Positions 1-15,000 of a DNA stretch of 64,000 nucleotides are shown in pieces. The translations under genes were made by a program, and so were the position numbers. The stretch's first letter is position 1. Each line of letters begins with the position of its first letter. The notes below the pieces were generated by a model. That model was not told where the DNA came from, did no database searches, and was given only the letters and a program-made list of their open reading frames with translations. Source of the DNA: Agriotes lineatus (lineage: Eukaryota; Arthropoda; Insecta; Coleoptera; Elateridae); the NCBI GenBank assembly GCA_940337035.1, contig CALNHX010002995.1, positions 1 to 64,000 of the forward strand. The letters are read 5' to 3'.

Positions 1-455
1 ACATCTGGGAAGTATGGGACGTTAAGGACATATGAGACATCTGGGACATCTTGGACGTTAGGGATATATGGGACATCTAGGACATCTGAGACGTCTGCCA
101 CGTTTGGGAAGTCTGGGATATCTGGGACGTCCGGGACGTTAGGAATATATAGGACATCTTGGATGTCTGGGGACGTTAGGGACATATGGGACAAATGGGA
201 CATCTGGGACGTATGGGACGTTAAGGACATATGAGACATCTGGGACGTCTGGGACGTTAGGGATATATGGGACATCTAGAACATCTGAGACGTCTGCCAC
301 GTTTGGGAAATCTGGGATATCTGGGACGTCCGGGACGTTAGGAATATATAGGACATCTAAGACGTCTGGGACGTTAGGGACATATGGGACATCTGGGACG
401 ACTGGGACGTTAGAGACATGTGGGATATCTAGGACGTCTAGAACGTTAGGGACAT
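1..455 (+). repeat. Partial leading copy of the ~3.96-kb higher-order repeat
   Basis: This is the tail of a HOR copy cut by the window edge. It carries the marker series seen at the end of later copies: a CCACGTTTGGG variant, an AGGAATATATAGG variant, then the GGGTTCATCTGG marker at about 458. A one-base insertion (GGGG at about 169-172) shifts the 9-bp phase here and is not seen at the equivalent places in later copies. The segment most resembles 3841-4295 and 7799-8253. Confidence 0.75.
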
Positions 456-3400
456 ATGGGTTCATCTGGTACGTCTGGGACGTTAGGGACATATGGGACA
501 TCTGGGACGTCTGGGACGTTAGAAACATATGGGACATCTAGGACATCTGGGACGTTAGAAACATATAAAACAACTCGTACGTCTGGGACGTTAGGGACAT
601 ATGGGACATCTGGGACGTCTGGGACGTTAGAGAAATATGAGACATCTAGGACATCTGAGACGTCTGCGACGTTTGGAAAGTCTGGGATATCTGGGACGCC
701 TGGGACGTCTGGGACGTTAGGGACATATGAGACATCTGGGACGTCTGGGACGTTTGAGACAATTGGGACATCTAGGACGTCTGGGACGTTAAGGACATAT
801 GGGACATGTGGGACGTCTGGGACGTTAGAGACATATGGACATCTAGGACGTCTGGGACGTTAAGGACATACGAAACAACTCGGACGTGTGGGACGTTAGG
901 GACATATAGGACATCTAGGACGTCTGGGACGTTAGGGACATATGGGACATTTGATACGTCTGGAACGTTAGGGACACATGGGACATATGGGATGTCTGGG
1001 ACGTTAAGGACATAAGGGACATGCGGGACGTCTGAGACGTTAGGGACATATAGGACGTCTAAGACGTCTGGAACGTTAGAGATATATGGGTCATTTAGGA
1101 CGTCTGGGACGTCAAGGACGTTAGGGACATATGGGACAACCAGGACGTCTGGGACGTTAGGGACATATGGGTCATATGAGACATCTAGGACGTCTGGGAC
1201 GTTAGGGACATATGAGACATCTGGGACGTCTGGGACGTTTGAGACAATTGGGACATCTAGGACGTCTGGGACGTTAAGGACATATGGGACATGTGGGACG
1301 TCTGGGACGTTAGAGACATATGGGACATCTAGGACGTCTGGGACGTTAGGGACATACGAAACAACTCGGACGTGTGGGACATTAGGGACATATAGGACAT
1401 CTAGGACGTCTGGCACGTTAGGCACATATGAGACATTTGAGACGTCTGGAACGTTAGGGACACATGGGACATATGGGATGTCTGGGACGTTAAGGACATA
1501 AGGGACATCCGGAACGTCTGAGACGTTAGGGACATATAGAACGTCTAAGACGTCTGGAACGTTGGGGATATATGGGTCATCTAGGACGTCTGGGACGTCA
1601 AGGACGTTAGGGACATATGGGAGAACCAGGACGTCTGGGACGTTAGGGACATATGGGACATCTAGGACGTCTGGGACGTTAGGAACATATGGCACATCTG
1701 GGACATCTGGGACGTCTGCGACGTTTGGAAGGTCTAGGATATCTGGGACGTCTGAGACGTCTGGGACGTTAGGGACATATGGAACATCTGGGACGCCTGG
1801 ACGTTAGGGATATATAGGACATCTAGGACGTCTGGGACGTTTGGGACATATGGGATAAATGCGACATCTGGGACGTATGGGACGTTAGGGACATATGAGG
1901 CATCTGGGACGTCTGGGACGTTAGGGACATATAAGACATCTAGGACGTCTGGCTCTTTAGGGACATATGGAACATATTGGACATCTGGGACGTCTGGGAC
2001 GTTAGGGACATTTATGACATCTGGGACGTCTGGGACGTTAGGGACATATAGGACATCTAAGTCGTCTGGGACGTTAGGGATATATGGGACATCTAGGACA
2101 TCTGAGACGTCTGCCACGTTTGGGAAGTTTGGGATATCTGGGACGTCCGGGACGTTAGGAATATATAGGACATCTTGGATGTCTGGGACGTTAGGGACAT
2201 ATGGGACAAATGGGACATCTGGGACGTATGGGACGTTAGGGACATATGGAAGATCTGGGACGTCTGATATGTAGGGACATATGGAACATCTAGGACGTCT
2301 GGGACGTTAGGGACATATGGGTCATATGAGACATCTAGGACGTCAAGGACGTTAGGGACATATGGGACAACCAGGACGTCTGGGACGTTAGGGACATATG
2401 GGTCATATGAGACATCTAGGACGCCTGGGACGTCTGGGACGTCTGGGACATCTGGGACGTATGGGACGTTAAGGACAAATGGGACATCTGGGACGTCTGG
2501 GACGTTAGGGACATATAAGACATCTAGGACGTCTGGGACGTTAGGGACATATGGCACATCTGGGACATCTGGGACGTCTGCGACGTTTGGAAGGTCTAGG
2601 ATATCTTGGACGTCTGGGACGTCTGGGACGTTAGGGACATATGGAACATCTGGGACGCCTGGGACGTTAGGGATATATAGGACATCTAGGACGTCTGGGA
2701 CGTTAGGGACATATGAAGCATCTAGGACGTCTGGGACGTCTGGGACGTTAGGGACATATGGGATATCCAGGACGCTTGGAACGTTAAAGACATATTAGAC
2801 ATCTGGGACGTCTGGGACGTTAGGGACATATGGGACATCTGGGACGTTAGGGACATATAGGACATCTAGGACGTCTCTGACGTTAAGGACATATGAGACA
2901 TCTAGGACGTCTGGAACGTCTGGGGCGTTAGCGACATATGGGACATCTGGGACGCCTGGGACGTTAGGGACATATGGGACACATGGTATGTCTGGGACGT
3001 TGGGGACGTTAGGGACATATGGGACATCTGGGAAGTATGGGACGTTAAGGACATATGAGACATCTGGGACGTCTGGGACATTAGGGATATATGGGACATC
3101 TAGGACATCTGAGACGTCTGCCACGTTTGGGAAGTCTGGGATATCTGGGACGTCCGGGACGTTAGGAATATATAGGACATCTTGGATGTCTGGGACGTTA
3201 GGGACATATGGGACAAATGGGACATCTGGGACGTATGGGACGTTAGGGACATATGGAAGATCTGGGACGTCTGGGATGTAGGGACATATGGAACATCTAG
3301 GACGTCTGAGACGTTAGGGACATATGGGACTTCTAAGACGTCTGAGACGTTAGGGATATATGGGACACCTAGGACATCTGGGACGTCAAGGACGTTAGGG

Positions 3401-4295
3401 AAATATGGGACATCTAGGACGTCTGGGACGTTACGTACATATGGGACTTCTAGGACGTCTGGGACGTTAGGGACATATGGGACATCTAGGACGTCTGGGA
3501 CGTTAGGAACATATGGGACATCTGGGACGTCTGGGACGTCTGCGACGTTTGGAAGGTCTAGGATATCTGGGACGTCTGAGACGTCTGGGACGTTAGGGAC
3601 ATATGGAACATCTGGGACGCCTGGGACGTTAGGAATATATAGGACATCTAGGACGTCTGGGACGTTCGGGACATATGGGATAAATGCGACATCTGGGACG
3701 TATGGGACGTTAGGGACATATGAGGCATCTGGGACGTCTGGGACGTTAGGGACATATAAGACATCTAGGACGTCTGGCTCTTTAGGGACATATGGAACAT
3801 ATTGGACATCTGGGACGTCTGGGACGTTAGGGACATTTATGACATCTGGGACGTCTGGGACGTTAGGGACATATAGGACATCTAAGTCGTCTGGGACGTT
3901 AGGGATATATGGGACATCTAGGACATCTGAGACGTCTGCCACGTTTGGGAAGTCTGGGATATCTGGGACGTCCGGGACGTTAGGAATATATAGGACATCT
4001 TGGATGTCTGGGACGTTAGGGACATATGGGACAAATGGGACATCTGGGACGTATGGGACGTTAAGGACATATGAGACATCTGGGACGTCTGGGACGTTAG
4101 GGATATATGGGACATCTAGGACATCTGAGACGTCTGCCACGTTTGGGAAATCTGGGATATCTGGGACGTCCGGGACGTTAGAAATATATAGGACATCTAA
4201 GACGTCTGGGACGTTAGGGACATATGGGACATCTGGGACGACTGGGACGTTAGAGACATGTGGGATATCTAGGACGTCTAGAACGTTAGGGACAT
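456..4295 (+). repeat. HOR type I, copy 1 (3840 bp)
   Basis: Boundaries are set arbitrarily at the unusual GGGTTCATCTGG marker, which recurs at about 4296, 8254, 12015 and 19037. The order of variant 9-bp words matches the next copy almost word for word. It is 118 bp shorter than copy 2. One 117-bp loss (13 words) lies near 1640-1690, where a stretch equivalent to about 5500-5620 is missing, and single-base losses occur near 832 and 1799. It includes the diverged words GAAACAACT and CGGACGTGT. Confidence 0.85.
486..515 (+). other. Example of a G-quadruplex-type motif in satellite 1
   Basis: Four GGG runs sit at 486-488, 495-497, 504-506 and 513-515, separated by 6-base loops. This satisfies the usual pattern of four G3 runs with loops of 1-7. 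It recurs wherever four consecutive 9-bp words begin with GGG, so the array holds very many such sites, all on the + strand. Units with an AGG word break the run. Folding is not shown by sequence alone. Confidence 0.6.
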
Positions 4296-7200
4296 ATGGG
4301 TTCATCTGGGACGTCTGGGACGTTAGGGACATATGGGACATCTGGGACGTCTGGGACGTTAGAAACATATGGGACATCTAGGACATCTGGGACGTTAGAA
4401 ACATATAAAACAACTCGTACGTCTGGGACGTTAGGGACATATGGGACATCTGGGACGTCTGGGACGTTAGAGAAATATGAGACATCTAGGACATCTGAGA
4501 CGTCTGCGACGTTTGGAAAGTCTGGGATATCTGGGACGCCTGGGACGTCTGGGACGTTAGGGACATATGAGACATCTGGGACGTCTGGGACGTTTGAGAC
4601 AATTGGGACATCTAGGACGTCTGGGACGTTAAGGACATATGGGACATGTGGGACGTCTGGGACGTTAGAGACATATGGGACATCTAGGACGTCTGGGACG
4701 TTAAGGACATACGAAACAACTCGGACGTGTGGGACGTTAGGGACATATAGGACATCTAGGACGTCTGGGACGTTAGGGACATATGGGACATTTGAGACGT
4801 CTGGAACGTTAGGGACACATGGGACATATGGGATGTCTGGGACGTTAAGGACATAAGGGACATGCGGGACGTCTGAGACGTTAGGGACATATAGGACGTC
4901 TAAGACGTCTGGAACGTTAGGGATATATGGGTCATCTAGGACGTCTGGGACGTCAAGGACGTTAGGGACATATGGGACAACCAGGACGTCTGGGACGTTA
5001 GGGACATATGGGTCATATGAGACATCTAGGACGTCTGGGACGTAAGGGACATATGAGACATCTGGGACGTCTGGGACGTTTGAGACAATTGGGACATCTA
5101 GGACGTCTGGGACGTTAAGGACATATGGGACATGTGGGACGTCTGGGACGTTAGAGACATATGGGACATCTAGGACGTCTGGGACGTTAGGGACATACGA
5201 AACAACTCGGACGTGTGGGACATTAGGGACATATAGGACATCTAGGACGTCTGGCACGTTAGGCACATATGAGACATTTGAGACGTCTGGAACGTTAGGG
5301 ACACATGGGACATATGGGATGTCTGGGACGTTAAGGACATAAGGGACATCCGGGACGTCTGAGACGTTAGGGACATATAGAACGTCTAAGACGTCTGGAA
5401 CGTTGGGGATATATGGGTCATCTAGGACGTCTGGGACGTCAAGGACGTTAGGGACATATGGGAGAACCAGGACGTCTGGGACGTTAGGGACATATGGGAC
5501 ATATGAGACATCTAGGACGCCTGGGACGTCTGGGACGTCTGGGACATCTGGGACGTATGGGACGTTAAGGACATATGGGACATCTGGGACGTCTGGGACG
5601 TTAGGGACATATAAGACATCTAGGACGTCTGGGACGTTAGGAACATATGGCACATCTGGGACATCTGGGACGTCTGCGACGTTTGGAAGGTCTAGGATAT
5701 CTGGACGTCTGAGACGTCTGGGACGTTAGGGACATATGGAACATCTGGGACGCCTGGGACGTTAGGGATATATAGGACATCTAGGACGTCTGGGACGTTC
5801 GGGACATATGGGATAAATGCGACATCTGGGACGTATGGGACGTTAGGGACATATGAGGCATCTGGGACGTCTGGGACGTTAGGGACATATAAGACATCTA
5901 GGACGTCTGGCTCTTTAGGGACATATGGAACATATTGGACATCTGGGACGTCTGGGACGTTAGGGACAAATATGACATCTGGGACGTCTGGGACGTTAGG
6001 GACATATAGGACATCTAAGTCGTCTGGGACGTTAGGGATATATGGGACATCTAGGACATCTGAGACGTCTGCCACGTTTGGGAAGTTTGGGATATGTGGG
6101 ACGTCCGGGACGTTAGGAATATATAGGACATCTTGGATGTCTGGGACGTTAGGGACATATGGGACAAATGGGACATCTGGGACGTATGGGACGTTAGGGA
6201 CATATGGAAGATCTGGGACGTCTGATATGTAGGGACATATGGAACATCTAGGACGTCTGGGACGTTAGGGACATATGGGTCATATGAGACATCTAGGACG
6301 TCAAGGACGTTAGGGACATATGGGACAACCAGGACGTCTGGGACGTTAGGGACATATGGGTCATATGAGACATCTAGGACGCCTGGGACGTCTGGGACGT
6401 CTGGGACATCTGGGACGTATGGGACGTTAAGGACAAATGGGACATCTGGGACGTCTGGGACGTTAGGGACATATAAGACATCTAGGACGTCTGGGACGTT
6501 AGGGACATATGGCACATCTGGGACATCTGGGACGTCTGCGACGTTTGGAAGGTCTAGGATATCTTGGACGTCTGGGACGTCTGGGACGTTAGGGACATAT
6601 GGAACATCTGGGACGCCTGGGACGTTAGGGATATATAGGACATCTAGGACGTCTGGGACGTTAGGGACATATGAAGCATCTAGGACGTCTGGGACGTCTG
6701 GGACGTTAGGGACATATGGGATATCCAGGACGCTTGGAACGTTAAAGACATATTAGACATCTGGGACGTCTGGGACGTTAGGGACATATGGGACATCTGG
6801 GACGTTAGGGACATATAGGACATCTAGGACGTCTGGGACGTTAAGGACATATGAGACATCTAGGACGTCTGGAACGTCTCGGGCGTTAGCGACATATGGG
6901 ACATCTGGGACGCCTGGGACGTTAGGGACATATGGGACACATGGTATGTCTGGGACGTTGGGGACGTTAGGGACATATGGGACATCTGGGAAGTATGGGA
7001 CGTTAAGGACATATGAGACATCTGGGACGTCTGGGACGTTAGGGATATATGGGACATCTAGGACATCTGAGACGTCTGCCACGTTTGGAAAGTCTGGGAT
7101 ATCTGGGACGTCCGGGACGTTAGGAATATATAGGACATCTTGGATGTCTGGGACGTTAGGGACATATGGGACAAATGGGACATCTGGGACGTATGGGACG

Positions 7201-8253
7201 TTAGGGACATATGGAAGATCTGGGACGTCTGGGATGTAGGGACATATGGAACATCTAGGACGTCTGAGACGTTAGGGACATATGGGACTTCTAAGACGTC
7301 TGAGACGTTAGGGATATATGGGACACCTAGGACATCTGGGACGTCAAGGACGTTAGGGAAATATGGGACATCTAGGACGTCTGGGACGTTACGTACATAT
7401 GGGACTTCTAGGACGTCTGGGACGTTAGGGACATATGGGACATCTAGGACGTCTGGGACGTTAGGAACATATGGGACATCTGGGACGTCTGGGACGTCTG
7501 CGACGTTTGGAAGGTCTAGGATATCTGGGACGTCTGAGACGTCTGGGACGTTAGGGACATATGGAACATCTGGGACGCCTGGGACGTTAGGGATATATAG
7601 GACATCTAGGACGTCTGGGACGTTCGGGACATATGGGATAAATGCGACATCTGGGACGTATGGGACGTTAGGGACATATGAGGCATCTGGGACGTCTGGG
7701 ACGTTAGGGACATATAAGACATCTAGGACGTCTGGCTCTTTAGGGACATATGGAACATATTGGACATCTGGGACGTCTGGGACGTTAGGGACATTTATGA
7801 CATCTGGGACGTCTGGGACGTTAGGGACATATAGGACATCTAAGTCGTCTGGGACGTTAGGGATATATGGGACATCTAGGACATCTGAGACGTCTGCCAC
7901 GTTTGGGAAGTCTGGGATATCTGGGACGTCCGGGACGTTAGGAATATATAGGACATCTTGGATGTCTGGGACGTTAGGGACATATGGGACAAATGGGACA
8001 TCTGGGACGTATGGGACGTTAAGGACATATGAGACATCTGGGACGTCTGGGACGTTAGGGATATATGGGACATCTAGGACATCTGAGACGTCTGCCACGT
8101 TTGGGAAATCTGGGATATCTGGGACGTCCGGGACGTTAGGAATATATAGGACATCTAAGACGTCTGGGACGTTAGGGACATATGGGACATCTGGGACGAC
8201 TGGGACGTTAGAGACATGTGGGATATCTAGGACGTCTAGAACGTTAGGGACAT
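4296..8253 (+). repeat. HOR type I, copy 2 (3958 bp)
   Basis: The offset to the following copy is exactly 3958 bp for several independent markers (for example 3182 to 7140 and 4296 to 8254). This is the most complete copy and serves as the reference for the type I order. A one-base loss near 5701 breaks the 9-bp phase locally. Differences from the next copy are scattered single-base changes, such as GGGACGTCT versus GGGACTTCT near 4457/8415. Confidence 0.88.
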
Positions 8254-11200
8254 ATGGGTTCATCTGGGACGTCTGGGACGTTAGGGACATATGGGACATC
8301 TGGGACGTCTGGGACGTTAGAAACATATGGGACATCTAGGACATCTGGGACGTTAGAAACATATAAAACAACTCGTACGTCTGGGACGTTAGGGACACAT
8401 GGGACATCTGGGACTTCTGGGACGTTAGAGAAATATGAGACATCTAGGACATCTGAGACGTCTGCGACGTTTGGAAAGTCTGGGATATCTGGGACGCCTG
8501 GGACGTCTGGGACGTTAGGGACATATGAGACATCTGGGACGTCTGGGACGTTTGAGACAATTGGGACATCTAGGACGTCTGGGACGTTAAGGACATATGG
8601 GACATGTGGGACGTCTGGGACGTTAGAGACATATGGGACATCTAGGACGTCTGGGACGTTAAGGACATACGAAACAACTCGGAAGTGTGGGACGTTAGGG
8701 ACATATAGGACATCTAGGACGTCTGGGACGTTAGGGACATATGGGACATTTGAGACGTCTGGAACGTTAGGGACACATGGGACATATGGGATGTCTGGGA
8801 CGTTAAGGACATAAGGGACATGCGGGACGTCTGAGACGTTAGGGACATATAGGACGTCTAAGACGTCTGGAACGTTAGGGATATATGGGTCATCTAGGAC
8901 GTCTGGGACGTCAAGGACGTTAGGGACATATGGGACAACGAGGACGTCTGGGACGTTAGGGACATATGGGTCATATGAGACATCTAGGACGTCTGGGACG
9001 TTAGGGACATATGAGACATCTGGGACGTCTGGGACGTTTGAGACAATTGGGACATCTAGGACGTCTGGGACGTTAAGGACATATGGGACATGTGGGACGT
9101 CTGGGACGTTAGAGACATATGGGACATCTAGGACGTCTGGGACGTTAGGGACATACGAAACAACTCGGACGTGTGGGACATTAGGGACATATAGGACATC
9201 TAGGACGTCTGGCACGTTAGGGACATATGAGACATTTGAGACGTCTGGAACGTTAGGGACACATGGGACATATGGGATGTCTGGGACGTTAAGGACATAA
9301 GGGACATCCGGGACGTCTGAGACGTTAGGGACATATAGAACGTCTAAGACGTCTGGAACGTTGGGGATATATGGGTCATCTAGGACGTCTGGGACGTCAA
9401 GGACGTTAGGGACATATGGGAGAACCAGGACGTCTGGGACGTTAGGGACATATGGGACATATGAGACATCTAGGACGCCTGGGACGTCTGGGACGTCTGG
9501 GACATCTGGGACGTATGGGACGTTAAGGACATATGGGACATCTGGGACGTCTGGGACGTTAGGGACATATAAGACATCTAGGACGTCTGGGACGTTAGGG
9601 ACATATGGCACATCTGGGACATCTGGGACGTCTGCGACGTTTGGAAGGTCTAGGATATCTGGGACGTCTGAGACGTCTGGGACGTTAGGGACATATGGAA
9701 CATCTGGGACGCCTGGGACGTTAGGGATATATAGGACATCTAGGACGTCTGGGACGTTCGGGACATATGGGATAAATGCGACATCTGGGACGTATGGGAC
9801 GTTAGGGACATATGAGGCATCTGGGACGTCTGGGACGTTAGGGACATATAAGACATCTAGGACGTCTGGCTCTTTAGGGACATATGGAACATATTGGACA
9901 TCTGGGACGTCTGGGACGTTAGGGACATTTATGACATCTGGGACGTCTGGGACGTTAGGGACATATAGGACATCTAAGTCGTCTGGGACGTTAGGGATAT
10001 ATGGGACATCTAGGACATCTGAGACGTCTGCCACGTTTGGGAAGTTTGGGATATCTGGGACGTCCGGGACGTTAGGAATATATAGGACATCTTGGATGTC
10101 TGGGACGTTAGGGACATATGGGACAAATGGGACATCTGGGACGTATGGGACGTTAGGGACATATGGAAGATCTGGGACGTCTGATATGTAGGGACATATG
10201 GAACATCTAGGACGTCTGGGACGTTAGGGACATATGGGTCATATGAGACATCTTGGACGTCAAGGACGTTAGGGACATATGGGACAACCAGGACGTCTGG
10301 GACGTTAGGGACATATTGGTCATATGAGACATCTAGGACGCCTGGGACGTCTGGGACGTCTGGGACATCTGGGACGTATGGGACGTTAAGGACAAATGGG
10401 ACATCTGGGACGTCTGGGACGTTAGGGACATATAAGACATCTAGGACGTCTGGGACGTTAGGGACATATGGCACATCTGGGACTTCTGGGACGTCTGCGA
10501 CGTTTGGAAGGTCTAGGATATCTTGGACGTCTGGGACGTCTGGGACGTTAGGGACATATGGAACATCTGGGACGCCTGGGACGTTAGGGATATATAGGAC
10601 ATCTAGGACGTCTGGGACGTTAGGGACATATGAAGCATCTAGGACGTCTGGGACGTCTGGGACGTTAGGGACATATGGGATATCCAGGACGCTTGGAACG
10701 TTAAAGACATATTAGACATCTGGGACGTCTGGGACGTTAGGGACATATGGGACATCTGGGACGTTAGGGACATATAGGACATCTAGGACGTCTGGGACGT
10801 TAAGGACATATGAGACATCTAGGACGTCTGGAACGTCTGGGGCGTTAGCGACATATGGGACATCTGGGACGCCTGGGACGTTAGGGACATATGGGACACA
10901 TGGTATGTCTGGGACGTTGGGGACGTTAGGGACATATGGGATATCTGGGACGTATGGGACGTTAGGGACATATGGAAGATCTGGGACGTCTGGGATGTAG
11001 GGACATATGGAACATCTAGGACGTCTGAGACGTTAGGGACATATGGGACTTCTAAGACGTCTGAGACGTTAGGGATATATGGGACACCTAGGACATCTGG
11101 GACGTCAAGGACGTTAGGGAAATATGGGACATCTAGGACGTCTGGGACGTTACGTACATATGGGACTTCTAGGACGTCTGGGACGTTAGGGACATATGGG

Positions 11201-12014
11201 ACATCTAGGACGTCTGGGACGTTAGGAACATATGGGACATCTGGGACGTCTGGGACGTCTGCGACGTTTGGAAGGTCTAGGATATCTGGGACGTCTGAGA
11301 CGTCTGGGACGTTAGGGACATATGGAACATCTGGGACGCCTGGGACGTTAGGGATATATAGGACATCTAGGACGTCTGGGACGTTCGGGACATATGGGAT
11401 AAATGCGACATCTGGGACGTATGGGACGTTAGGGACATATGAGGCATCTGGGACGTCTGGGACGTTAGGGACATATAAGACATCTAGGACGTCTGGCTCT
11501 TTAGGGACATATGGAACATATTGGACATCTGGGACGTCTGGGACGTTAGGGACATTTATGACATCTGGGACGTCTGGGACGTTAGGGACATATAGGACAT
11601 CTAAGTCGTCTGGGACGTTAGGGATATATGGGACATCTAGGACATCTGAGACGTCTGCCACGTTTGGGAAGTCTGGGATATCTGGGACGTCCGGGACGTT
11701 AGGAATATATAGGACATCTTGGATGTCTGGGACGTTAGGGACATATGGGACAAATGGGACATCTGGCACGTATGGGACGTTAAGGACATATGAGACATCT
11801 GGGACGTCTGGGACGTTAGGGATATATGGGACATCTAGGACATCTGAGACGTCTGCCACGTTTGGGAAATCTGGGATATCTGGGACGTCCGGGACGTTAG
11901 GAATATATAGGACATCTAAGACGTCTGGGACGTTAGGGACATATGGGACATCTGGGACGACTGGGACGTTAGAGACATGTGGGATATCTAGGACGTCTAG
12001 AACGTTAGGGACAT
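8254..12014 (+). repeat. HOR type I, copy 3 (3761 bp, internal deletion)
   Basis: It has the same marker order as copy 2 but is 197 bp shorter. The missing stretch lies near 10930-10950, where the equivalent of about 6990-7180 is absent and the flanking words are joined directly. The loss is about 22 words of 9 bp, as expected for unequal exchange or replication slippage in register. The remainder tracks copy 2 closely. Confidence 0.85.
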
Positions 12015-15000
12015 ATGGGTTCATCTGGGACGTCTGGGACGTTAGGGACATATGGGACATCTGGGACGTCTGGGACGTTAGAAACATATGGGACATCTAG
12101 GACATCTGGGACGTTAGAAACATATAAAACAACTCGTACGTCTGGGACGTTAGGGACACATGGGACATCTGGGACTTCTGGGACGTTAGAGAAATATGAG
12201 ACATCTAGGACATCTGAGACGTCTGCGACGTTTGGAAAGTCTGGGATATCTGGGACGCCTGGGACGTCTGGGACGTTAGGGACATATGAGACATCTGGGA
12301 CGTCTGGGACGTTTGAGACAATTGGGACATCTAGGACGTCTGGGACGTTAAGGACATATGGGACATGTGGGACGTCTGGGACGTTAGAGACATATGGGAC
12401 ATCTAGGACGTCTGGGACGTTAAGGACATACGAAACAACTCGGAAGTGTGGGACGTTAGGGACATATAGGACATCTAGGACGTCTGGGACGTTAGGGACA
12501 TATGGGACATTTGAGACGTCTGGAACGTTAGGGACACATGGGACATATGGGATGTCTGGGACGTTAAGGACATAAGGGACATGCGGGACGTCTGAGACGT
12601 TAGGGACATATAGGACGTCTAAGACGTCTGGAACGTTAGGGATATATGGGTCATCTAGGACGTCTGGGACGTCAAGGACGTTAGGGACATATGGGACACC
12701 GAGGACGTCTGGGACGTTAGGGACATATGGGTCATATGAGACATCTAGGACGTCTGGGACGTTAGGGACATATGAGACATCTGGGACGTCTGGGACGTTT
12801 GAGACAATTGGGACATCTAGGACGTCTGGGACGTTAAGGACATATGGGACATGTGGGACGTCTGGGACGTTAGAGACATATGGGACATCTAGGACGTCTG
12901 GGACGTTAGGGACATACGAAACAACTCGGACGTGTGGGACATTAGGGACATATAGGACATCTAGGACGTCTGGCACGTTAGGGACATATGAGACATTTGA
13001 GACGTCTGGAACGTTAGGGACACATGGGACATATGGGATGTCTGGGACGTTAAGGACATAAGGGACATCCGGGACGTCTGAGACGTTAGGGACATATAGA
13101 ACGTCTAAGACGTCTGGAACGTTGGGGATATATGGGTCATCTAGGACGTCTGGGACGTCAAGGACGTTAGGGACATATGGGAGAACCAGGACGTCTGGGA
13201 CGTTAGGGACATATGGGACATATGAGACATCTAGGACGCCTGGGACGTCTGGGACGTCTGGGACATCTGGGACGTATGGGACGTTAAGGACATATGGGAC
13301 ATCTGGGACGTCTGGGACGTTAGGGACATATAAGACATCTAGGACGTCTGGGACGTTAGGGACATATGGCACATCTGGGACATCTGGGACGTCTGCGACG
13401 TTTGGAAGGTCTAGGATATCTGGGACGTCTGAGACGTCTGGGACGTTAGGGACATATGGAACATCTGGACGCCTGGGACGTTAGGGATATATAGGACATC
13501 TAGGACGTCTGGGACGTTCGGGACATATGGGATAAATGCGACATCTGGGACGTATGGGACGTTAGGGACATATGAGGCATCTGGGACGTCTGGGACGTTA
13601 GGGACATATAAGACATCTAGGACGTCTGGCTCTTTAGGGACATATGGAACATATTGGACATCTGGGACGTCTGGGACGTTAGGGACATTTATGACATCTG
13701 GGACGTCTGGGACGTTAGGGACATATAGGACATCTAAGTCGTCTGGGACGTTAGGGATATATGGGACATCTAGGACATCTGAGACGTCTGCCACGTTTGG
13801 GAAGTTTGGGATATCTGGGACGTCCGGGACGTTAGGAATATATAGGACATCTTGGATGTCTGGGACGTTAGGGACATATGGGACAAATGGGACATCTGGG
13901 ACGTATGGGACGTTAGGGACATATGGAAGATCTGGGACGTCTGATATGTAGGGACATATGGAACATCTAGGACGTCTGGGACGTTAGGGACATATGGGTC
14001 ATATGAGACATCTAGGACGTCAAGGACGTTAGGGACATATGGGACAACCAGGACGTCTGGGACGTTAGGGACATATTGGTCATATGAGACATCTAGGACG
14101 CCTGGGACGTCTGGGACGTCTGGGACATCTGGGACGTATGGGACGTTAAGGACAAATGGGACATCTGGGACGTCTGGGACGTTAGGGACATATAAGACAT
14201 CTAGGACGTCTGGGACGTTAGGGACATATGGCACATCTGGGACTTCTGGGACGTCTGCGACGTTTGGAAGGTCTAGGATATCTTGGACGTCTGGGACGTC
14301 TGGGACGTTAGGGACATATGGAACATCTGAGACGCCTGGGACGTTAGGGATATATAGGACATCTAGGACGTCTGGGACGTTAGGGACATATGAAGCATCT
14401 AGGACGTCTGGGACGTCTGGGACGTTAGGGACATATGGGATATCCAGGACGCTTGGAACGTTAAAGACATATTAGACATCTGGGACGTCTGGGACGTTAG
14501 GGACATATGGGACATCTGGGACGTTAGGGACATATAGGACATCTAGGACGTCTGGGACGTTAAGGACATATGAGACATCTAGGACGTCTGGAACGTCTGG
14601 GGCGTTAGCGACATATGGGACATCTGGGACGCCTGGGACGTTAGGGACATATGGGACACATGGTATGTCTGGGACGTTGGGGACGTTAGGGACATATGGG
14701 ACATCTGGGAAGTATGGGACGTTAAGGACATATGAGACATCTGGGACGTCTGGGACGTTAGGGATATATGGGACATCTAGGACATCTGAGACGTCTGCCA
14801 CGTTTGGGAAGTCTGGGATATCTGGGACGTCCGGGACGTTAGGAATATATAGGACATCTTGGATGTCTGGGACGTTAGGGACATATGGGACAAATGGGAC
14901 ATCTGGGACGTATGGGACGTTAGGGACATATGGAAGATCTGGGGCGTCTGAGATGTAGGGACATATGGAACATCTAGGACGTCTGAGACGTTAGGGACAT

